This document shows, one piece after another, positions 27,792 to 39,095 of a stretch of DNA of 64,000 nt; positions within the stretch are counted from its first letter, which is position 1, and each line of letters starts with the position of its first letter. The notes under the pieces are model-generated. The model worked only from the letters and a program-made list of their open reading frames with translations. It had not been told where the DNA came from and searched no databases. This DNA is from Sphingopyxis terrae subsp. terrae NBRC 15098 (GTDB lineage Bacteria > Pseudomonadota > Alphaproteobacteria > Sphingomonadales > Sphingomonadaceae). The stretch is from positions 1 through 64,000 of the forward strand of contig NZ_BCZQ01000005.1 of the NCBI RefSeq assembly GCF_001598815.1, read 5' to 3'. Made by a program: the position numbers and the translations under genes.

Positions 27792-29006
27792 CTACTTGGC
27801 TTCCGGTCGCCGCGCGAGGCGCATCCAGAGCAAAATCTGGAACAGCGCCAACAGCGGCAGGATCGCGAACATCAGCGGCGCCACCCCGAAAACCAACGCC
27901 GGCGCGAGCATGATCCATGCCTGATCGGCGTCGGGAAGCAGCCAGTGAAAGCGGCGCTTTTCGCCCGCATCTTCATAGAGCAGGCGCGCGAGCAGGATCG
28001 TCGCGGCAAGGCATGGCGCAAGCGCCGCTTCCGAAAAGCGCGGCATCGCGTGCGCCGCCCCGCCGAGCGAGAGCAGCCAGGGAAAAGCCGCCAGCAACAG
28101 CCACGCAAAACTGCGGATGATCGCGCGTACCCGGTCGTGCGCCGCGCTCTGGGCGCGAAAGGAGGCGAGAAAGCGCATCGCGGCGAGGCAGAGGCCGCCA
28201 AGCACGGCGACCAGCGCGCCCGCCGCCGCCAGCCCGCTTGCGGCGAGCAGCGCAACGCCGATCCAGAGCAGCGCGGTGACATAGGGCAGATAGCGCGCGG
28301 TTTTGGGCGATCGCACGAGCAGCGGCCCCGCAAGCCGGATCAACGGCATCATGATCGCCGAGCGGCCGAGCCCCATGCCGCCATAATCGACCTGCTGCAG
28401 GCTCGATTGCTCGATCAGCGCCGCGGTCGGCCGGTCGGTGACGATCGCGATGTCGCCCTGCTCAAACAGCGCGGGCTCGCAATAGAGTCGGCGCGCGCCG
28501 GTCTGCACCGCCATCCGCAGCAGCGTCAGCATTACGTCCCATTCGCCGGGCATATTGGCCAGATCGCGCACCATCGCGTCCGAAATACAGGCAAGCCCGC
28601 CCCAGCGCCGGGTCGCGTCGATGCGTTCGAACCCCTGCGTCAGCAGCGTGTCGGCGGTGACGAGGATCGCCGGCGAACCCGGCTTGGCAATCGCCGCATA
28701 ATGGGCGCTGCCCGCACGCAAACCGTCGGCGACCAGGATGATGCGATCGTCGCCCTCGACCAGCGCCATCAGGTCGCTCGCCTCGCGCACCGGCGTCACC
28801 TTCATCCCGCGGCGGCGGATACGGTCGCATGTCGCCAGCAGATCGGCCGGCACCGCCGCGACGGCCACGGCGATATGCGTAACCCCGACGTCGGCAAGCC
28901 GCGCCGCCTGCCGCTCGATCAGCGTCTCGCCCGCGATCGCGACGAGCGCGCGCAGTCCGCCGTCGGGCAGCATTTCGCTGGCGCCGACCAGCGCGATCAA
29001 GGCCAT
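27792..29006 (-). CDS. Nucleotidyltransferase-like/membrane fusion, IPC-DIPPS-like layout
   Basis: 404 residues. The first about 210 look like a sugar-nucleotidyltransferase fold ('MALIALVGASEMLPDGGLRALVAIAGETLIERQAARLADVGVTHIAV', 'ILVTADTLLTQGF'). The rest holds about six membrane helices. This layout matches bifunctional inositol-1-phosphate cytidylyltransferase/CDP-alcohol phosphotransferases. But the N-terminal G-x-G-x-R and Lys are missing, and no DGx2ARx8Gx3Dx3D motif occurs in the membrane part. It may be an inactive paralogue or a distinct lipid enzyme. I start at the ATG at 29006; an in-frame ATG at 29072 is possible. It is divergent from gyrA. Confidence 0.6.
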   Translation of the reverse strand: MALIALVGASEMLPDGGLRALVAIAGETLIERQAARLADVGVTHIAVAVAAVPADLLATCDRIRRRGMKVTPVREASDLMALVEGDDRIILVADGLRAGSAHYAAIAKPGSPAILVTADTLLTQGFERIDATRRWGGLACISDAMVRDLANMPGEWDVMLTLLRMAVQTGARRLYCEPALFEQGDIAIVTDRPTAALIEQSSLQQVDYGGMGLGRSAIMMPLIRLAGPLLVRSPKTARYLPYVTALLWIGVALLAASGLAAAGALVAVLGGLCLAAMRFLASFRAQSAAHDRVRAIIRSFAWLLLAAFPWLLSLGGAAHAMPRFSEAALAPCLAATILLARLLYEDAGEKRRFHWLLPDADQAWIMLAPALVFGVAPLMFAILPLLALFQILLWMRLARRPEAK

Positions 29007-29238
29007 CGGCGTCCCCCATTTGCAGCACAGATCATCGCCGCCGACCTTTAGGCGCGAAGGACCGATTGGCAAGCGATCATCTTCCGAACCGCCGTCATGA
29101 CGTCATCCTTCCCGCCCCGCGCAAAAGCCTTGCCGAGCCGGGAAAAAATCGCGCCGAAAGCCACCGAATCGCTGGCAAAGACGCCGGTCATGGGCTAGGC
29201 CCGAAGCATCTCCCGATAGCGCAACAGAAGGCCGGGCT

Positions 29239-31997
<2,759 letters not shown>

Positions 31998-32001
<4 letters not shown>

Positions 32002-32306
32002 CCGCCGGCACCGCCTTCAAGGTGCTGACCGCCGACCAGTGGATGGATTTCGAGCGCGAAGGCCTGTTCCACGGCGCCCCCGTGGACCATGCCGACGGCT
32101 ATATCCACATGTCAACCGCCGAGCAGCTTGCGGAAACGCTCGCCAAACATTTTGCCGGGCAGCAGGGGCTGGTAATCGCCGAGGTCGATCTTGCCCCGCT
32201 GGGCAAGGCGGTGCGCTGGGAAGAGTCGCGCGGCGGCCAGCTCTTCCCGCATCTTTACGGCACGTTGCCGATGACGGCGGTCGTCCGCGTCGAAAGCCGC
32301 GACTGA
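31998..32306 (+). CDS. DUF952 family protein
   Basis: A 102-residue protein containing the DUF952 pattern 'FEREGLFHGAPVDHADGYIHMSTAEQLAETLAKHFAGQQGLVIAEVDLAPLGKAVRWEESRGGQLFPHLYGTLP'. The family resembles small ADP-ribosyltransferase/RES-like folds by shape, but its activity is unknown. Translationally coupled to gyrA by an ATGA overlap. This may only be operon compaction, but the constant co-expression with gyrase is notable. Confidence 0.85.
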
Positions 32307-32327
32307 CGGCAGCGTCCGCGGCGAGCC

Positions 32328-33119
32328 TCAGGCCATTCCGCGCGCCAGGTCGAGCCGCGATGCGTCGCCCACCTGGCTGCCGCCATCGCAGTCGAGGATC
32401 GTTCCGGTGATATAGCTCGCGGCCGGTGAGCAAAGGAAAACCGCCGATTCGGCGACCTCAGAAACCTTGCCCCAGCGCTTCATCGCGATGCGCGCATAAT
32501 GCGCCTCGCGCGTCGCATCGTCGGGGGCGAGCCGCTTCATGCCCTCGGTGTCGGCGATCGGACCCGGCGAGATGCCGTTGACGCGGACATCGGGTCCCCA
32601 TTCGAGCGCCAGCACCCGAACGAGCTGGTTGATCCCCGCCTTCGCCGCACAGGCGTGCGCCTGCAGCGCCGAGGCATTGACCGCCTGCCCCGCGGTGATC
32701 GCGATCAGCGAGGCACCCGGCGTATTGAGCAGATCGTGGCAGCCGCGAAACACGTTGAAGGTGCCGTTGAGATCGATGTCGACCACGGTGCGAAAGGCGT
32801 TAGCCGACATGCCGAGCACGGGCGCGAGGAAATTGCCAGCAGCGCCCGATATGACGATGTCCATCGGGCCAAACTTGTCCGCGACCGTCTCCATCACCCC
32901 GCGAATCGCGCCATAATCGCGCACATCGCCCGACAGCCCGATCGCATCATGGCCGATTTCGTCGGCGGCGCGGCGCGCCTTGTCGGGATCGCGCCCCGCG
33001 ACGGCCACGCGCGCGCCGAGTTCGGCAAAGCGCTTGGCGATACCAAGGTTGATGCCGCTCGTGCCGCCCGCGACGAAAGCGGTCTTGCCGGCGAGCAGAT
33101 TGTCGCGAAAACTGGTCAT
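32328..33119 (-). CDS. SDR oxidoreductase, 2,4-dienoyl-CoA reductase-like
   Basis: A 263-residue Rossmann-fold short-chain dehydrogenase. The cofactor loop is 'VAGGTSGINLGIAKRFAELGARVAVAGRD' (Arg after the second strand suggests NADPH). The N-A-A-G equivalent is 'VISGAAGNFLAPV'. The classical Tyr of Y-x-x-x-K is absent: the region reads 'SALQAHACAAKAGINQLVR', as in mitochondrial/peroxisomal 2,4-dienoyl-CoA reductases, which use other residues. 'ALEWGPDVRVNGISPGPIADTEGMKRL' also fits that group. Likely reduces dienoyl-CoA in breakdown of unsaturated fatty acids. Divergent from an alpha/beta hydrolase. Confidence 0.85.
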   Translation of the reverse strand: MTSFRDNLLAGKTAFVAGGTSGINLGIAKRFAELGARVAVAGRDPDKARRAADEIGHDAIGLSGDVRDYGAIRGVMETVADKFGPMDIVISGAAGNFLAPVLGMSANAFRTVVDIDLNGTFNVFRGCHDLLNTPGASLIAITAGQAVNASALQAHACAAKAGINQLVRVLALEWGPDVRVNGISPGPIADTEGMKRLAPDDATREAHYARIAMKRWGKVSEVAESAVFLCSPAASYITGTILDCDGGSQVGDASRLDLARGMA

Positions 33120-33237
33120 GGCCTCACTCTTCCCTTCGCTGTTTCAGCGCCTTCGCCTCGCGCCGCCGGCCCATGTGGGGTTGACGGATCGGATTCGGTC
33201 GCCTTTTGAAACGCAACCAGACAGCAAGGATGATCAG

Positions 33238-34104
33238 ATGGCAAGTGGCCCCACGTCGCACTCCTACATCTCGCAGCGGTTGAAGCTGCACTATGTCGAT
33301 TGGGGCAATGCCGACGCGCCGCCCTTGCTTCTCGTCCATGGCGGGCGCGATCACTGCCGCAACTGGGACTGGGTCGCCGAAAAGCTGCGCGATCGCTATC
33401 ATGTCATCGCGCCGGACCTGCGCGGCCATGGCGACAGCGCCTGGTCGCCCGACGGCAATTACGACATGGACGCCTTCGTCTATGATCTGGCGCAGCTCAT
33501 CCACCAGCTCGACCTGTCGCCGGTGACGATCGTGTCGCATTCGATGGGCGGCAATGTCGCATTGCGCTACACCGGGCTCTATCCGGACACGGTGGCCAAA
33601 CTCGTCGCGATCGAGGGGCTCGGCCCCTCGCCCAAGCTGATCGCCGAACGCCTCGCAACGCCCGTCGCCGACCGGTTCCGCAAATGGATCGACGACAAAC
33701 GGCAGGCGGCGGGCCGTTCGCCGCGCCGTTATCCGACGCTCGACGATGCGCTGGCGCGGATGATGGGCGAAAATGCCTATCTGACGCCCGAACAGGCGCG
33801 TCACCTGACCATCCACGGCATCAGCCGCAACGAGGATGGAACGTGGAGCTGGAAGTTCGACAATTATCTCAACATCTGGTCGGTTTTCGATCTGTCGCAC
33901 GACGAAATCGCATCGCTGTGGGCCGAAATCACCTGCCCGACGTTGTTGCTCTATGGCGCCAACAGCTGGGCGTCGAACCCCGCGAAGGACGGTCGGATCG
34001 CGCATTTCAAGTCCGCGCAGGTGATCGAGTTCGAAAACGCCGGCCACTGGCTGCATCACGATCAGTTCGACCGGTTCATGTCCACGCTAGACGATTTCCT
34101 CTAA
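33238..34104 (+). CDS. Alpha/beta hydrolase
   Basis: A 288-residue cytoplasmic hydrolase. The oxyanion region is 'LLLVHGGRDHCRNWD', the nucleophile Ser is in 'IVSHSMGGNVALRY' (S-x-S-M-G variant 'SHSMGG'), the acid is near 'TLLLYGANSWASNP', and the His is in 'FENAGHWLHHDQFD'. It resembles epoxide-hydrolase/haloalkane-dehalogenase-like and MhpC-type esterases; the substrate is unknown. The ATG at 33238 has AAGGA seven bases upstream, which fixes the start. Divergent from the SDR gene. Confidence 0.85.
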   Translation: MASGPTSHSYISQRLKLHYVDWGNADAPPLLLVHGGRDHCRNWDWVAEKLRDRYHVIAPDLRGHGDSAWSPDGNYDMDAFVYDLAQLIHQLDLSPVTIVSHSMGGNVALRYTGLYPDTVAKLVAIEGLGPSPKLIAERLATPVADRFRKWIDDKRQAAGRSPRRYPTLDDALARMMGENAYLTPEQARHLTIHGISRNEDGTWSWKFDNYLNIWSVFDLSHDEIASLWAEITCPTLLLYGANSWASNPAKDGRIAHFKSAQVIEFENAGHWLHHDQFDRFMSTLDDFL

Positions 34105-34149
34105 TATCGCCTCCGAAGGCGCGCGATGGGCGCGTGCCGGGACCGGGCG

Positions 34150-34878
34150 ATGGCATATAGCGGACAGCTTCCGGCGCGGCAGCGCGCTCTGGCAGGCGGC
34201 GGTGCGGCCCTGGCTGCGCTGCTGGTCGGCGCCGCGCTGGTCAGCAGCCTCGACATCGCGGTGATCCGCAAGGCCGGCGAGGTGATCAGTGCCATCGCAC
34301 TCCCCGCCCCGCAACCTCCGCCGACACCCGCAGCCCCCGCCCCGGCACAGAGCGATGCGGCGAGCGGCAAAGCGTCGGCGGCGAACCGCTTTGCCAAGGC
34401 CGCGACGGTCGCAGCACCCAAGCCCCGGATCGTCCCGCCCGAGCCGCCTCCGGTCGCGGCGGCGCCGCAGCCCAGCAGCGGCAACGATCCATCGGCAGGC
34501 GCTACCCCGACCCCCGGCGCTGGATCGGGCGCCGGCGGACGCGGCGACGGCACAGGGGCCGGCGGTGCAGGCAGCGGCACCGGCGGCGGCACGCGCGCCG
34601 TCTGGCGCAGCGGAACGATCGAAGACGATGATTATCCCCGTGAGGCGCGCCGCGCGCGTATCGGCGGCGTCGTCGAAGTGCGCTTCACCATCGAGGCCAG
34701 CGGCCGGGTCAGCGGATGCCGGGTCAGCCGATCGAGCGGCGATGCCGCGCTCGATTCGACCACGTGCCGGCTGATCGAGGCGCGCTTCCGCTTCCGGCCC
34801 GCGACAAATGCGCGCGGCGAACCCGTCGCCAGCCCCTATGGCTGGCGGCAGAGCTGGTGGCTCGAGCCGCGGCATTAG
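34150..34878 (+). CDS. TonB-family energy transducer
   Basis: About 242 residues: one N-terminal inner-membrane helix ('LAGGGAALAALLVGAALVSSLDIAVI'), a Pro/Ala-rich spacer ('PAPQPPPTPAAPAPAQS'), a Gly-rich stretch, and a C-terminal TonB domain ('DDDYPREARRARIGGVVEVRFTIEASGRVSGCRVSRSSGDAALDSTTCRLIEARFRFRPA'). It would couple the proton motive force to an outer-membrane receptor. An in-frame ATG at 34126 is an alternative start. It directly precedes the iron receptor at 35028 and probably powers it, although ExbB/ExbD are not in this window. Confidence 0.85.
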   Translation: MAYSGQLPARQRALAGGGAALAALLVGAALVSSLDIAVIRKAGEVISAIALPAPQPPPTPAAPAPAQSDAASGKASAANRFAKAATVAAPKPRIVPPEPPPVAAAPQPSSGNDPSAGATPTPGAGSGAGGRGDGTGAGGAGSGTGGGTRAVWRSGTIEDDDYPREARRARIGGVVEVRFTIEASGRVSGCRVSRSSGDAALDSTTCRLIEARFRFRPATNARGEPVASPYGWRQSWWLEPRH

Positions 34879-34942
34879 GCCCTGCCCCGCAAGCGTAACC
34901 ACGCCCCGATCATCGCCGCCCGCCGCGACAAATTTACGACAT

Positions 34943-34992
34943 TATCGCGAACGATTCGCATTATTGTTGACTCTGCGAACGACTCTCAATAG
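34943..34992. promoter_or_regulatory. Two Fur-box-like palindromes before the siderophore receptor
   Basis: TATCGCGAACGATTCGCATT (34943-34962) contains GCGAA-CGA-TTCGC, a 5-3-5 inverted repeat. A second, weaker copy (TGCGAACGACTCTCA) starts at 34974. They lie 35-85 bases upstream of the receptor start. The first 20 bases occur identically at 41159-41178, in front of the PepSY gene. The shape fits Fur-type operators of Alphaproteobacteria. Confidence 0.65.
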
Positions 34993-35027
34993 CGGACCCC
35001 CAACAACAACCATAAGGGGGTAACACC

Positions 35028-37385
35028 GTGAAGCCTGTTTCTTTCCTCGCTCTCTCCTGCGTCGGCAGCCTCGTCAGCGCGCCCGCGCTCGCCGCGACCG
35101 CCGACGATGCGCAGGATGCGCCCGGCTATCGGGAGAATATCATCGTCACCGGCACCAACGGCGTCGCGGTGGAAACGCCCAAATCGACCGCGCCGATCGT
35201 CGATACGCCGCAGACCGTGACCGTGGTGTCGGAGGAACAGATCAGGCAGCAGAATCTGCTGACGCTGCGCGACGCGCTTTCGACGATTCCGGGCATCACC
35301 TTCGGCGCGGGCGAAGGCGGCGGCGGCTATGGTGATTCGATCAACCTGCGCGGCTATTCGGCCAGCAACGACATCACCGTCGACGGCGTGCGCGACAGCG
35401 CGCAATACAGCCGCACCGACCCGTTCAACCTCCAGCAGATCGAAGTCTACAACGGCGCCAACTCGGTCTTCAACGGGTCGGGAAGCGTCGGCGGGACGAT
35501 CAATCTCGTCAGCAAGATCCCCTTCGCGCGCGATGCGACGACGGTGCAGGCCGCCGTCGGCACCGACAATTATTATCGGGCGGCGGTCGACAGCAACTGG
35601 CGGCTCAGCGACCTGATCGCGGTGCGCCTCAACGCCATGTATCATGAAAATGACGTGCCCGGCCGCGACGTCGAATCCTATCAGCGCTGGGGCATCGCGC
35701 CGTCGATCACCATCGGCGTCGACAGCGACACCAGCCTGACGCTCGCCTATATTCACCAGGATGACGACAACACGCCGATCTATGGCGTCCCCTATTTCCT
35801 AAGCGGCGTGAACGACGGCCCGCTGCCGGGCGTCGACGACAGCTCCTATTTCGGCATCGTCAATCTGGACGAACAAAAGACGAAGGTCGACCGCTTCACC
35901 GCGACCTTCCGCCACGCGTTCAGCGACGCCGTCTCGATCCGCAACCTCACGCGCTGGCAGCGCGTCCACCAATATAGCCAGACGAGCGCGCCGCAGGGTG
36001 TCTTCTGCCTCGCCAGCGGCTTGCAGCCCATCGGCGCGACGCCCGATGCCACCGTCGGCGTCCCCTGCCCCAGCGGCCAGGACATGGCGGGCTATTATTA
36101 CCCGGCCGGGCCGCGCGGACTGGTCCGCGATCAGCTCAACGAACTGCTCTACAACCAGACCGACCTCACGATCGTCAGCGGCACCAAGGGCGGCGTCCAC
36201 AACACGCTCGTCATCGGCGGCTCGCTGAGCCAGGAGGATTATTCGATCGAGGTCGCGCAATTGCTGCGCAACGCCGGCGGCGCAACGCCCAATCCCGTGC
36301 AGGGGCCGATCAGCCTGGCGAACCCCGACACCTATTGGTCGGGCCCGGTCAATTATGTCCGCACCGGCAACAGCTATGGCGATACGCGCGGCTGGGCGAT
36401 TTACGCCTTCGACACGCTCGAGCTTTCACCGATGTTCGAACTGAACGCCGGGCTGCGCTATGAAAATTCGCGCGCCAAGTTCCGTGCGGATACGGTGACG
36501 ACGCCCGCGACCGGCGCTGTCTACACCCGCGGCGCCGACCAGATCAGCGACGAAAATCTCTTTTCCTATCGCGTCGGCGCGGTGTTCCACCCGGTCGAAA
36601 ATGTCAGCCTCTATGCCGCCTACGGCAACAGCAAGACGCCGTCGTCGGCGACGGTCCGGCTCGGCTGCGGCACCAATTGCGACGTCGCGCCCGAAACCGG
36701 CCGCACTTACGAGATCGGGGCGAAAGCCGAGCTCATGGACAAGAAGCTGCTGCTCACCGCCGCGCTGTTCCGCAACGAACGCAGCAATTACCGCGTGCCG
36801 TCGAACGACGCCTCGCTGCCCAGCTCGCTGCAGGTGCTCGACGGCAAGTCGCGCGTCGACGGCTTCGCGCTCGGCCTGACCGGCGCGATCACGCCCAACT
36901 GGTCGATCTTCGCCAATTACACCTACCTCGACGGAACGGTGCGGCAGAGCGTGTCGGACTATTGCCTCGCCAACCCCGGCGGCGGCACCTGCACCAACAG
37001 CGCCGCCCTGCCCGACCCGCAGGCGGGCGACCGCCTGATCCAGACCCCGAAACATTCGGGCAGCCTGTTCACCACCTACACGCTGCCGTTCGGGCTGCAA
37101 ATCGGCTATGGCCTGACCTATCAGGGCAGCTTCGCGACCAGCCAGCGCAACATGGCGCAGCGCTCGCAATATTTCGTCGACGATTATCTGATCCACCGCG
37201 CGTTCGTGTCCTATGATTTCGGCAACGGCCTCGTGGCGCAGCTCAATGTGTCAAACCTGACCAACGAGGATTATTACACGGGCGTTCGCAACAATGTGAA
37301 CAGCACGACCGGCATCGTCACCGGCGGCTGGGCGACGCCCGGCGAGGAACGCTCGGCGGTGCTGAGCCTCTTCTACAAATTCTGA
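35028..37385 (+). CDS. TonB-dependent siderophore receptor
   Basis: 785 residues from a GTG start with AAGGGGG upstream. Signal peptide 'FLALSCVGSLVSAPALA'; TonB box region 'ENIIVTGTNG'; plug with 'STAPIVDTPQTVTVVSEEQIRQQNLLTLRDALSTIPGITFGAGEGG' and 'FNLQQIEVYNGANSVFNGSGSVGGTINLVSKIP', the signature of TonB-dependent siderophore receptors (FhuE/FoxA/Fiu type). The barrel ends '...ERSAVLSLFYKF' with a terminal Phe. Imports a ferric-siderophore complex; ligand unknown, and a catecholate is suggested only by the neighbouring PiuC gene. Preceded by Fur-like sites and a tonB-like gene, followed by a terminator. Confidence 0.93.
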   Translation: MKPVSFLALSCVGSLVSAPALAATADDAQDAPGYRENIIVTGTNGVAVETPKSTAPIVDTPQTVTVVSEEQIRQQNLLTLRDALSTIPGITFGAGEGGGGYGDSINLRGYSASNDITVDGVRDSAQYSRTDPFNLQQIEVYNGANSVFNGSGSVGGTINLVSKIPFARDATTVQAAVGTDNYYRAAVDSNWRLSDLIAVRLNAMYHENDVPGRDVESYQRWGIAPSITIGVDSDTSLTLAYIHQDDDNTPIYGVPYFLSGVNDGPLPGVDDSSYFGIVNLDEQKTKVDRFTATFRHAFSDAVSIRNLTRWQRVHQYSQTSAPQGVFCLASGLQPIGATPDATVGVPCPSGQDMAGYYYPAGPRGLVRDQLNELLYNQTDLTIVSGTKGGVHNTLVIGGSLSQEDYSIEVAQLLRNAGGATPNPVQGPISLANPDTYWSGPVNYVRTGNSYGDTRGWAIYAFDTLELSPMFELNAGLRYENSRAKFRADTVTTPATGAVYTRGADQISDENLFSYRVGAVFHPVENVSLYAAYGNSKTPSSATVRLGCGTNCDVAPETGRTYEIGAKAELMDKKLLLTAALFRNERSNYRVPSNDASLPSSLQVLDGKSRVDGFALGLTGAITPNWSIFANYTYLDGTVRQSVSDYCLANPGGGTCTNSAALPDPQAGDRLIQTPKHSGSLFTTYTLPFGLQIGYGLTYQGSFATSQRNMAQRSQYFVDDYLIHRAFVSYDFGNGLVAQLNVSNLTNEDYYTGVRNNVNSTTGIVTGGWATPGEERSAVLSLFYKF

Positions 37386-37391
37386 TCGACT

Positions 37392-37424
37392 CCGGGCGCG
37401 GCGATTGCCGCGCCCGGGCTTTTC
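37392..37424 (+). terminator. Rho-independent terminator after the siderophore receptor
   Basis: CCGGGCGCGGC (37392-37402) pairs perfectly with GCCGCGCCCGG (37407-37417) across a GATT loop, followed by GCTTTTC. The stem is 11 bp, the T run short. It would end or attenuate the receptor transcript 16 bases before the PiuC gene. Confidence 0.8.
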
Positions 37425-37439
37425 GGCATAGTAACGCGC

Positions 37440-38123
37440 ATGATCCGCATCATTCCCGACCTGATCGACGCCGCGGGCGTCAGGGCGCTCCGCACCATCC
37501 TCGATCGCGCCGACTGGATCGACGGCAACGAGACGTCGGGGCCGCAGGCGGCGCTGGCGAAACGCAACCAGCAGCTTCCCGAATTCGGCGACGCGGCGGT
37601 CGAGGCGGGCCGGATGGTGATCGACGCGCTCGGCCGCTCGCCGCTGTTCATGGCGGCGGCGCTGCCGCTCAAGATCTATCCCCCCTTCTTCAACCGCTAT
37701 TCGGGCGGGGAGGCGTTCGGCGATCATATCGACAATGCCGTGCGGATGCGGCGCGGCACCGATTTCCGAATCCGCAGTGACCTGTCGGCAACGCTGTTTC
37801 TGGCCGACCCCGACAGCTATGAAGGCGGCGGCCTGGTCATCGAAGGAATGGGCGAGGCGCCCGGCCTCAAGCTTCCCGCCGGCCACCTGATCCTCTATCC
37901 GTCGAGCACTGTCCACCGCGTCGAACCGGTCACAAGCGGTGTCCGCGTCGCCAGTTTCATGTGGATCCAGTCGATGATCCGCGATCAGGCGCAGCGCAAC
38001 CTGTTGTTCGACCTCGATCTGGGGGTTCAGGGCGCCGCAGCGGCGATGGGTCAGGGCGATCCGACGGTCGTCCGTCTGACCGGCGTCTATCACAATCTGC
38101 TGCGCCAATGGGCCGACGCCTGA
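37440..38123 (+). CDS. piuC: PiuC-like Fe(II)/2-oxoglutarate hydroxylase
   Basis: A 227-residue PKHD-type dioxygenase. The metal site H-x-D is 'GEAFGDHIDNAVR', with a distal His in 'PSSTVHRVEPVTSGVRVASFMWIQS'. 'FRIRSDLSATLFLADPDSYEGGGLVIE' and the C-terminal 'LTGVYHNLLRQWADA' match the YbiX/PiuC family. These proteins sit next to siderophore receptors (PiuA/Fiu), and their loss affects catechol-siderophore uptake; the natural substrate is unknown. It is cytosolic, directly after the receptor, with its stop 13 bp from the apbE stop. Confidence 0.9.
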   Translation: MIRIIPDLIDAAGVRALRTILDRADWIDGNETSGPQAALAKRNQQLPEFGDAAVEAGRMVIDALGRSPLFMAAALPLKIYPPFFNRYSGGEAFGDHIDNAVRMRRGTDFRIRSDLSATLFLADPDSYEGGGLVIEGMGEAPGLKLPAGHLILYPSSTVHRVEPVTSGVRVASFMWIQSMIRDQAQRNLLFDLDLGVQGAAAAMGQGDPTVVRLTGVYHNLLRQWADA

Positions 38124-38136
38124 ACGCCTTGCGCTT

Positions 38137-39084
38137 CTAATCCAGCATCGCGCGCCATTCACGCGAGGCATATTCGCGGCCGTCCGCGATCATCGACGCC
38201 GCAAGGCCCTGCGCATCGGCAAGTGCCATGCCGCGCTCGGGACCGACGATGGTGAGCGCGGTTGCCCAGCCGTCGGCGATCATGCAGCTGCGATGCACCA
38301 CCGTCACCGACGCTGCGCCGTTGACGATCGGGCGCCCGCTGCGCGGATCGAAGCTGTGCGAATAATGGCGGCCGCCGTCGGTAAAGCCGCGCCGGTAATT
38401 GCCCGAGGTTGCGACCGACAGGTCGTGCAGCGCCAGCCGCCAAGGCGCGAGCGACAGGCCGGGCGGCGGCTCGACATCGACCCACCAGGGCTGCCCGTCG
38501 GGCTGCACGCCCTCGCCGCGCAATTCGCCGCCGACCTCGATAAGAAAATGCCGCACCCCGCTCGCCAGCAGCTGCTCGGCAGCAAGATCGACGCCGAACC
38601 CCTTGGCGATCCCCGACAGATCGAGCGCCGCCCCCGTCCCGCGCCGGACGCGCGCCGTCGCGGCATCAAAGGCAATGTCGGGCGGCGCCTCGGGCGGCGC
38701 GATGTCGGGCGCCGCAGCGACCGGCCCGCCCGCACCGAAGCCCCAGCGCTCGGTCAGCAGGCCGAGCGCGGGATTGAACGCGCCGTCGCTCGCTTCGGCA
38801 ATCGCGGTCGCCGCAGCCATCACGCACGCAAATTCGGGCGGGATCGCGCGCCATTCCCCCGCAGGCGCGCGGTTCAGGCGCGACAGGTCCGATTCCGCTT
38901 CCCACTGGCTCATCTGCCGCACGACGCGGTCCAGCGCGCGCCGGACGCCCTCGCCCGCCGAAGCCGGTGCGTCAACCGCCTGCAGCGACCAGCTGGTGCC
39001 CATCGTCCGCCCCGAAAAGCGGCGGACCGACGCCTCCGGACGGCGCGCCGCAAAGGCGGCGGGCGTCAGCGCCCGGGGGATCAA
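38137..39084 (-). CDS. apbE: FAD:protein FMN transferase (ApbE)
   Basis: Attaches FMN from FAD to Thr/Ser of extracytoplasmic flavoproteins. A 315-residue protein with 'SGRTMGTSWSLQAV' (the conserved G-T-x-W/Y), 'DLSGIAKGFGVDLAAEQLLASGVRHFLIEVGGELRGEG' (FAD and Mg2+ binding) and 'SFDPRSGRPIVNGAASVTVV' (the D-P-x-T/S-G block). No convincing lipobox or signal peptide is seen at the N-terminus, which is unusual since the enzyme normally works in the periplasm. Last gene of the PepSY-DUF2271-DUF4198-apbE series; its likely substrate is the DUF2271 protein. Confidence 0.9.
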   Translation of the reverse strand: MIPRALTPAAFAARRPEASVRRFSGRTMGTSWSLQAVDAPASAGEGVRRALDRVVRQMSQWEAESDLSRLNRAPAGEWRAIPPEFACVMAAATAIAEASDGAFNPALGLLTERWGFGAGGPVAAAPDIAPPEAPPDIAFDAATARVRRGTGAALDLSGIAKGFGVDLAAEQLLASGVRHFLIEVGGELRGEGVQPDGQPWWVDVEPPPGLSLAPWRLALHDLSVATSGNYRRGFTDGGRHYSHSFDPRSGRPIVNGAASVTVVHRSCMIADGWATALTIVGPERGMALADAQGLAASMIADGREYASREWRAMLD

Positions 39085-39095
39085 TATCCGGTCCG

